A stretch of 64,000 nucleotides of DNA from Symsagittifera roscoffensis (taxonomy: Eukaryota > Xenacoelomorpha > Acoela > Convolutidae). Positions within the stretch are counted from its first letter, which is position 1. Each line of letters begins with the position of its first letter. The stretch is taken from positions 74,791,617-74,855,616 of the forward strand of contig NC_087063.1 in NCBI RefSeq assembly GCF_963678635.1, read 5' to 3'. Under the pieces are notes generated by a model. It was not told where the DNA came from and ran no database searches. It saw nothing but the letters and a program-made list of their open reading frames with translations. This document shows positions 25,001 through 34,000 of this stretch, in pieces. Made by a program: the position numbers and the translations under genes.

Positions 25001-28000
25001 TTAACGCGCGATATATTTCGCGCTATTAACGCGTAAGCGGAGATTTAATCCGTCTTAGAAATCATTCAAAATTGGTTGAAAGAAGCTTATTTGCCATAAT
25101 CGATTCAATACAAGGAGCGAAATCTATATTTTTGTACTTTATATGGCGTGTGGGGGGATGAATTTCATAAAAAATTCAAATTTTAGAAAAAAAAATTTCA
25201 TTTTGTTTTATACATTCAATTTTTTAATGTTATTACTGCTCCATAAACCTTAAAAGGCAGTCGGAACATTCAGGGCTTCGCCCTGATACGAGCAGTCTTG
25301 TTTAATTTAGTGGTTAATCCATTCGCCTAAAACGGAGAAGTAATAACAAAAAAGAAACGAGGGATAGTGTTTTTGTGCACCCCCTAGGCGAGGAGTTTGA
25401 TGAGTTGGAGATGCAGTTCACCCGCAGCAGACCCCCCAGTCTCAGTCATCTGCTGAAAAAACACCCCGAGTTCACCAGGGATGAAATGAAGACACTCTAC
25501 AGGGGCTTCAAACAGGTACTCATCATCTTAGTTATCCCTCTACACTGTGGTTGTCTGAAATTGTCAGGAGAAACTCGAAAGAAAATTGATCTGAAATCTG
25601 GCCTCAACTCACCTTGCTATTTTTCTCAAATAATTGCTCGCACTTGCGTGTTAAACTCAAATGTACTCTCAACAGTTTTCTACACTTGACTCGATATCTT
25701 AGATTTTTTTTGCCCACATTTTTTTGCCCAAATTATGAAAAAGGTATATTTCATGTAATTTTTTTTAGTCGTGTTCAAATGGTGTGCTGACGGAAGAAGC
25801 TCTGCAGGAAATATTTGGACAAATTTTTCAGATTGGAGGCAAGTGATTTTTATGCGTCGGGGTTGCTTGCTAACTTGTTCTAATTGCATAAGAGTCAGAA
25901 GCTAATATCCGACCAGAACTTCAATAGAAGTTTCACTTATCTCGTGTGATGTTTCAGACTCAGCCGAGTTCTCACAGCTCGTGTTTGCCACTCTCGACCA
26001 CGACAACGACGGAGAGGTCATCTTCGAGGTCGGTTGAAATTGGGTCTTATGCACAAAACGGCCCCAAATCGGTATTTTTATATCTTGAGCTATTATTAGC
26101 CAATCAAATTTAACCAGCATGATCAAGCAATTCAGTTAAAACTTCCAGCAGATAAAATTATTGGCCGAAAATACCAAAATGTTAAGCTTTGTCTAATAAT
26201 ATAATATTTTCAAGTCACATGGCACGACATAAAATGGTAATAAATTACGAATCAATTAGAGAAAGTTTCAAAAATTTTCGAACATTTTGAGTGAGTTTTT
26301 TTTAGGTCCACCAAATTGATTTTTCGAGCCCTCTTAAATCATCACAAAGGCCTTATTATTACACACTTTTCTGCTTCGCGGAAGAAAAAAAAACTGGCCA
26401 ATAGGGCAATTTTGGGGCATTTTTGGAAAGTTTTGGCCAAAAAATTGCGTTTTTCGTTGCACACTCTCCCTCAAAATTATTTTTTCGAAGTGATTTAATC
26501 GCAGCTTATATCTTTCTACCAAAGAAAATTAAACAACCATCTATATACTGCACAAACGAAAAACAAATTCTCAATTTCATCCACTCAGCGCTGAATTTGT
26601 GTCTGAATAGCAAAACAATCCAATCCAATCTCTCACACAAAATTCAAATTACCCTATTGTGACCTATTTTTCTGCGCCGCAGGAGAAACTTTGTAAAAAC
26701 AGGCCAAAAAATGGGTTTTTCGAAAATTTTGACTACAAAAAATTGCGTTTTTATGGCGCGCCCTTCCCCTTCAAAATTAGTATATGTTGGCGCCAAAGGC
26801 GCCTTTAGAAAAAATTTAGGGTACGTCAGCCAAAAATGGGTATCTCAAAATTGTACAAAGGGGAACCTTTTGGGTCGGCAGGGGGTCGAATCCCTGAAAA
26901 AGCGTCAGCAGCGTAGATAACCTGCATCATATGCGCGAACATATTCCATACTTTAAAATCCCCTGCGATAAGCAAGGGTTTTGCAATCGGGTACTAGACT
27001 TTATTCCTGTAAACAACTTTGTCGCACTTCTAGAGGATCTTTTGACTTCAAATTTTAATTTCATGTTGTAATTATCGTTTCAAGTTTCTGGTTGTAATAA
27101 TCTTTTCAAAAAAGGTCTCAACTTTCTTTTGAGTTCGTGGTTTTTGTCCTAGTTTCTGTCGGTTCATTTTCCGTTTTTCTTAAATGAATATTTTTAAAAT
27201 CTGGCAGGGTTTTTTGATTGGTTCACATTTTCAAAGCATGGGTTTTGTTTTAGTTTCAACAGTTTTTACTATAAATGAAACTTGACAAATTTGTAATTTT
27301 ACCATGTCTGATTTAGATTTTTTTTTTCATTTTTTCCCGTTTTTTTTTTAAATATTCAAACAGTTTCAGTTTATAGTTTATCGACTTAGTTAACTTATTT
27401 TGCGTAATTTTGAGGGCGAATAGTATCCGTATGGGATTATGTGTTTCAGTTTGGACGGGGCGTAAAACTTTCTATGACAACTGTTTTGTTTTCGGTTCTG
27501 ACAAAAGTTTTGTTTCGATCCAATTTTTGTCGCCTTTGTTGCCGCTCGGTAAATAATTTAGGTTTTTAAGGGCTGTTTCTGAACTTCATCCGATGGAAAT
27601 AGGAAGTTTTTGTGGCTGTATTTTTTCAACTTCTGTCAAGTTGTTTTTTCGAGTAATTTTTCCAATATAATTTTTTGTAATTATTTTTTGACTTGTGTCT
27701 TTTTTCATTCACTATTTCGTAGCGCAATGTGGTTTTTTGCGTCGCAAGTGTTGCGAGGCTCCGCTTTGCTTTCGTGTTGATATTATAGCACTAAATTGAA
27801 CAATTTTGAGGTACTCTATTTACATTGGGGACCCGGTTAGTTTCTTGGGACCCCACTACCACATATGTACCAATACTTGTAATGATCTTAAATAATGATA
27901 ATAAATACTTCGTTTTTGCACTTTGATCTTTCTGCAGGAGTTCATCCATGTGTTGTCTGTGCTGACGAGGAGGGGGGCAGAGGAGAAGTTGGAGTGGATT

Positions 28001-31000
28001 TTCAAACTGTACGACATAGACCAGGACGGAACCATCAACGAACAGGTACTTCAAGAACGGTTGCATAGCAGTATTCAGACAACCGCGTATTCAGACACGT
28101 CAGTATTTAGACAAATACTGTTTTAACCAATCAGAATCAAGACAAGGAAGAAGTTAATAAATAATTATTATTTATTTTGGACTATTTATGTCTTATCTCG
28201 ATTCTGATTGGTTCATACAGTATTTGTCTAAATACTGACGACTATGAATACGCGGTTGTCTAAATACAGGCTGCACTCCTTCAAGAACAGAAGCTATAGA
28301 AACAGTGGAATCATCTCAGGCAAACCAGAGAAAAAATAGTTAATTTTCTCAAAATCAAGATCGGCCTGCAGTTTTGACGCCATGGCTTGAGATTACTGTA
28401 AATAAAAACTAAGTCTATAGTCAATTCTGAACGCCATTTAAGGTTGTTCGTTGCTTCTTTAAACTATGTCAAGCCGCGTGTGTAGGAATTTTACACTTGC
28501 GAGTTTTTACACTAGTTTTTTTTCTACTAGCGAGTTTTTGCGATCGCAGTGTAATAGTACGACTAATCTTTTTTCAAGCGAAGTCGCAAATTGATGCCAC
28601 CTTTGCGGCACCTTTACGTCTTTTTGATAACATGTGTTTTGACACTAGGTTAGTAATAAGTTAACACAGTTGATGCATCAGTACAATAATGAAAAATCGA
28701 TATCTCGCAATTGTTTCAAAATGCAAAATTTATACAAAATGGGTATTTATGCTTTCAATTTTTTTACATGCAAAGTTAGAGTGGATGCCCTTTTGTCTCA
28801 AAGTTAATGTATAAATCATGGTCGCTTTTGGAACACTTTTGTAGTTGGGCAGAAAAAAATGTGTCCAAAAATATTCCAAAAGAAGTAGACCCTTTGGTTC
28901 GACCCTTTAGTCCCTAAAAAAGATAAGGTGCACCAAGTTTTAGTTCGTAGCAAACTTAATACAGGCAATGTCTCCTTCCTTGCAGTTTTCACTGCATAAA
29001 GCAGTTTATGTGATTTGTTTTAGTATTCTATTCTTTTGACCTTCGGGATTGATTAGATACCAGTAAACTTACCGCATGATTCGACCATCGGTTGATCACT
29101 CACTGTTTGTGTTAGTTTTAGAACAGACATTTTAATTCAAGGAATTTCTTTTAGTTTTAATGTACATAGCTTGTACAAACTAGTTAGAATAATCTAATAC
29201 TTTATTAGCAGGGACGTCGATTGCAAAATCTAGTTCTGGTACAAGGGCCAGTGTTACGAATGATTTTAAACTAATGCTTGCCTTTTTCCTTGTTGTTATA
29301 GTAGAACCATTTGAAGCTCGGCAATTTTCGCGCGTGAAGTGGAACCAGCAGTCGCACAGTTGAACTCCTATTAGAAAGCGTTTTTTTTAAATCGGCAAAA
29401 ATTTGCAAAAGTTCAAGCTTTGGAATGATGTGTTTTAGCTGTTTAGTTACCGGATTTTGCACAAGGTTGTATTTTGGCACAACCGCAACCGTCTAAAAAC
29501 TTGCCAACCGGGCGTTTCCAGCAAAAATTGAGGACTCTATTGTTGCTCTTTAATCTTGCAATAGCACGTACGCAATGATTTTTGTTTTTTCAGGAACTGT
29601 TATTGGTGCTCCGGGCGCTCTACAGTATGTCGAGTAGTAGCAGGACCACCGAGGCTCTGGACACTGAGAACCTCATCGCAGACCATCTCGGACACCTCTA
29701 CAGGGTAAGTTTTTAATCGAACATTCTTTCAATTCTGCATTAACAATTACTGTGAACTGCAAATTTAAGCAACAAAGCAAATTTCACAAAAACATGAGAG
29801 AAACCCAATTAGAAACCCAATACATAGCTAAGCTAGAAGCTCAATAAGAAATCCTTTATTTTATAGTTGATGCCAAATTGTTGCCATCGGGATTCAATTT
29901 TCTACCCATTTCAACTGTCAGGGGCTACAATATTCAGTTGTCAATCATCCTAGTTGCTATTTCTTTATCTACTTATCTCTGAGAGTTCTCACACTATAAT
30001 TAAATGTGAGTTTGGTACCTGCCTGTCAATCAGCCTAGAACTGTCTAGCTGTTATGCGTTGACCTCTAGTTCACTCTCTTATTTATGCGAACTAGAATAC
30101 AGTCAATTCAGTATTTAACAGCCATCGTTTTATCAACTCTTGTTATGGCGCAGCCAGTGGATTTAGGGGGGAAAACCCCCTTGGAATTGTGGCATTCTGG
30201 CCTCCGAATCAGGCGGAACCACAACTCTTATGGGAACACTGGAAACAACGAATTCATTGGGCAATGGTGGCGAAACATGGACTAGTCTCGTCGGAATTTT
30301 ACTTTGCATCGACATTGACTGAAGCACAGATTAATGACCTGGGTGACATTGGTGGCAAACCAAGGGAAGAAGGTGAACGTACACTGATATCGAATCTGTA
30401 CCTATGCCTGGGACACGAGGGACAGAGAGCCTTGCATAATCAGAATCCACATTTAAATATGGAAACAATACGATACCCACGTTTTTTGAATACCTGTGTA
30501 GCTCTTTTCCAGAAAGAGTGAAATGAAACGTACGAGATGTACCAGATGTTATCGAGGAAACAAAAGGAGGGGGAAAGCTTAGAATCGTTCTATGCAGAAC
30601 TTAGCGGAATGGCGGCAAGATGCAATTTGGGCACATAGGAGCGGAAAATGGTGAGGAACATATTTATATTCAATCTGAGCAACAGGGACGCGCAGAACGG
30701 GCTGTGTCGGGAAACTAAGACCCCGGAGGAAGCATTGAGAATCGCGATGTCGTATGAAAGAGGAGACAAGTACGCAAAGACTTACAAGGGCGTCGCATCC
30801 GGTTCCACGAGAGCGGCTTATCCATCGCCAGGGGGTTCCCTGCAGATCAAAACGGAACCAATCAGCAATATTCGTGGATCCAGGGGACGAGGAATGCCAA
30901 GGGGACGGGGCCAATACTCAAATCGTGGAGGAGGTCGAACACAAGAACGAATGCAAGAACGAAGATGTTACAATTGCGATCAACCGAACTTCACACCAGA

Positions 31001-34000
31001 ACACCGACAACGATGCCCAGCAAGAGCCGTCACATGCAACTTTTGCAAAAAGGTCGGGCATTTTGAGAGGACTTGCCGGGGAAAACGACAGTCAAGGGGG
31101 GGGGGCAACCGGTTGGACTAATCTAAGGGGATGAGCTATTCGAGGAAGAAGATACCCCCTCGGATGACGTGGGGCCCCAAGTTGCAACGAATTCAGTAAG
31201 TTTCTTTAAACGAGAACACCACAGCTGGTCATCAGAAAGTTCCGACGACTACATGGTTATGGCAATCAGACGGAAGAAAGAAACATTATTGAAAGTTGCC
31301 GGACCTAAACTCAAAATATATATCAATGGACACCCGATGAACATCAGGATCGACAGTGGATCGCCGATATCCATCTTAACATTAGACGATTTGAGGAGAA
31401 CAGTGGGAAGAGTGGGAATTAACTTAAAACAAGATGACGCTGACGATGACGAATTCCGGGATTACAGCAACAATCGGATCAAGATGTTGGGCAGAATGGA
31501 ACTCGAGTTAGCATCAAACGGCTGGAAGACGAAAGCAGAAGTCCGAGTCATTGGGGGGACCAGACCATCCATCGTGGGACGTGATTTGATGGGAAAACTC
31601 GGACTCCAGTTGATGCAAGCAGATCCAAGGAGGGAAGTAGTGAACATCCAGGGGACGGAAGACAATTCATGTGAGGAAGCGCACAACGAATCGGAGGATG
31701 AGCAGATGGACCCATGGCAATTATACTTCAGTAAGCTATTCCCAAAACTTTTTACTAGAGTTGGAAAAATTAGGAACTACAAGGTTCAAGCGGAATTTTT
31801 CAAAAATCTTGTACCAGTGCAGCAGAAAGGACGGAGAGTGCCGGTAACGCTCCAAGAAAAGGTGGACAAGGAAATTGATAAGCTATTAACCCAGGGACAT
31901 ATAGAAAAGTTGAAAGATTGTTCGGATCGATATTTTGTTTCTCCGATCGTCATCACCGTAAAAAAAGACGGGTCCGTGAAGAAAACATTGGAATCTCGAG
32001 AGCTTAATAAACAAGTTCATAAAAACAAATACCAAATAACAAATATAGAAGAACTTGTAGATACAATAGGACAACTCATTTCCGAGAAAAAACAAGGGGA
32101 GGTGTATTTTACTACGATGGATCTAACGTACGCGTATGGGCAACTACCACTTAGTGAAGAAACAAGCGTGCACTGTAACTTTTCTCTGGTGGGCGGACGG
32201 TCAACGGGAACATACCGATTCCGGACAGGGTTATACGGGCCAACTTCCATGCCGGCAGAGTTTCAACGAGTAATAGACTCAATTTTGAACAAATTCCCAC
32301 AAGCGAACGCGTTTATTGATGATATTTTGGTTACAACCAAGGGAACGGAAGTAGAACACATCTCCTTGGTTGAAAAGATCCTCAGGAAACTAAATCGCGA
32401 AAACATATCACTGAAATTACCAAAATGCGAGTTTGCGAAAAGAGAATGCGAGTGGCTCGGCCATCGTATAACCGAAACGGGGGTTACGCCGCTTAAACGC
32501 AAAACATCGCCGATAGACGCATTAAACGCTCCTAAAACAGTCACTCAATTAAAATCATTTATAGGCTTAATTCACAGCTTGCATAAATATTTACCAGCGA
32601 TAGCGGAGATGTCAGCTCCATTAAGGCCACTTCTCAGCAAGAGAAATGAATATAACTGGACCGCGGAATGTGAAAATGCCTTTCAAAACATTAAATTGGG
32701 GGTCGCAAACATAGTTGAATTAAAACATTTTGATATTCATAAAGACATTAGAGTTGTCTGCGATGCAAGCCATAATGGTCTTGGAGCGGTTTTAGAGCAA
32801 TTGGGTACAGAAGGGTGGCGCCCTATCTCTTTTGCATCACGATTCTTAAACCCAGCCGGAAAGAAATATTCCACTAACGAGCTTGAAATGCTGGCGGTGG
32901 TACGGGGGGCCGAATATTTCAGAAACTACATTTTAGGAAGATCTTTTACAGTTATCACGGATCATAAGGCCCTGATTTCATTACTTAACGGGAATAACAA
33001 GAAAAACAAAACTCTCTTTTCACGACTGACACGTTGGCTAGACAGACTGATTCCTTTTGACTTTATAATAGAACACAAACCGGGCGCCAAGATCGGATTA
33101 GCAGATTACTTGTCAAGGCATCCTAGCGAACCCCCTAAACCGATAAGTCAATATGATAATTTGTTCACCGTGGCAAAAATCGTTCCAATTAGAAAAACCC
33201 TTGGTTTCACAGATGATTTAAAATCCCTTGGTGAACGAAATCATCAGGATATTAAAGGAACTGGTTCTAAACAGTCTAGACAGTTTTCATCTAATCAGAA
33301 GCGAGAACGGAAAACATGCTTACAAACAGCGACGGTTGAGGGCGGAAAGTCATACGTGAAGACACCGACCAATAGGAAACGATCAATTTGCATAACGCGT
33401 AAATCAAAGAAATCCAAGGGACATTCAGTGTGTTCTATATATTGTTCCCTTGGAAGACGGTTAAATTGGCCTATATCAAATAATTCAAACAAAATGGATA
33501 GTGATTCGAATTGTTCTTTCCCAGTATTTGAAATTGAAAATATTGAAATCGATTCCCAAACTAACCCTCCGAATAGACTACACTCTCAAATCAACTCTCC
33601 GCTTAGACAAGATGAAAACTTATTGAGTAGCGATGAAATAACTGTCATTAACCCTGAAATTGTTGCCATTACTAAAAATACACGGGATTCAAAAATTAAT
33701 ACAGTACTTTCTATACCTTCGAAATTCCCGGGCGAGCTTTTTCCGACCGTTAACCCAAATCAGCAAGTTATGTCTATAATTCCCCGGGATTGCAAGGTTA
33801 TCAAGAAATCCCAAGCGTTACCAGAATTATTTAATTTAGAATTTATTGCCTCAAACATACCGGCGGATGTGAACTTAGTACGAGTAAAAGAAGCGTTGGA
33901 GAAGAAGATTAACTTGAAAGAAGAACTCCTGAAGATTGGGAAGTACTGGGCCCAATACGCAAACGATTTGTCATTGCGGGACGATTGTGTGTGGCTAGTA

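Noticed and set aside
25375-25387. Start of the KChIP exon at 25375
   Set aside because: The upstream codons sit in a splice acceptor (CCCCTAG), and phase with the 22937 donor places the exon start at 25388.
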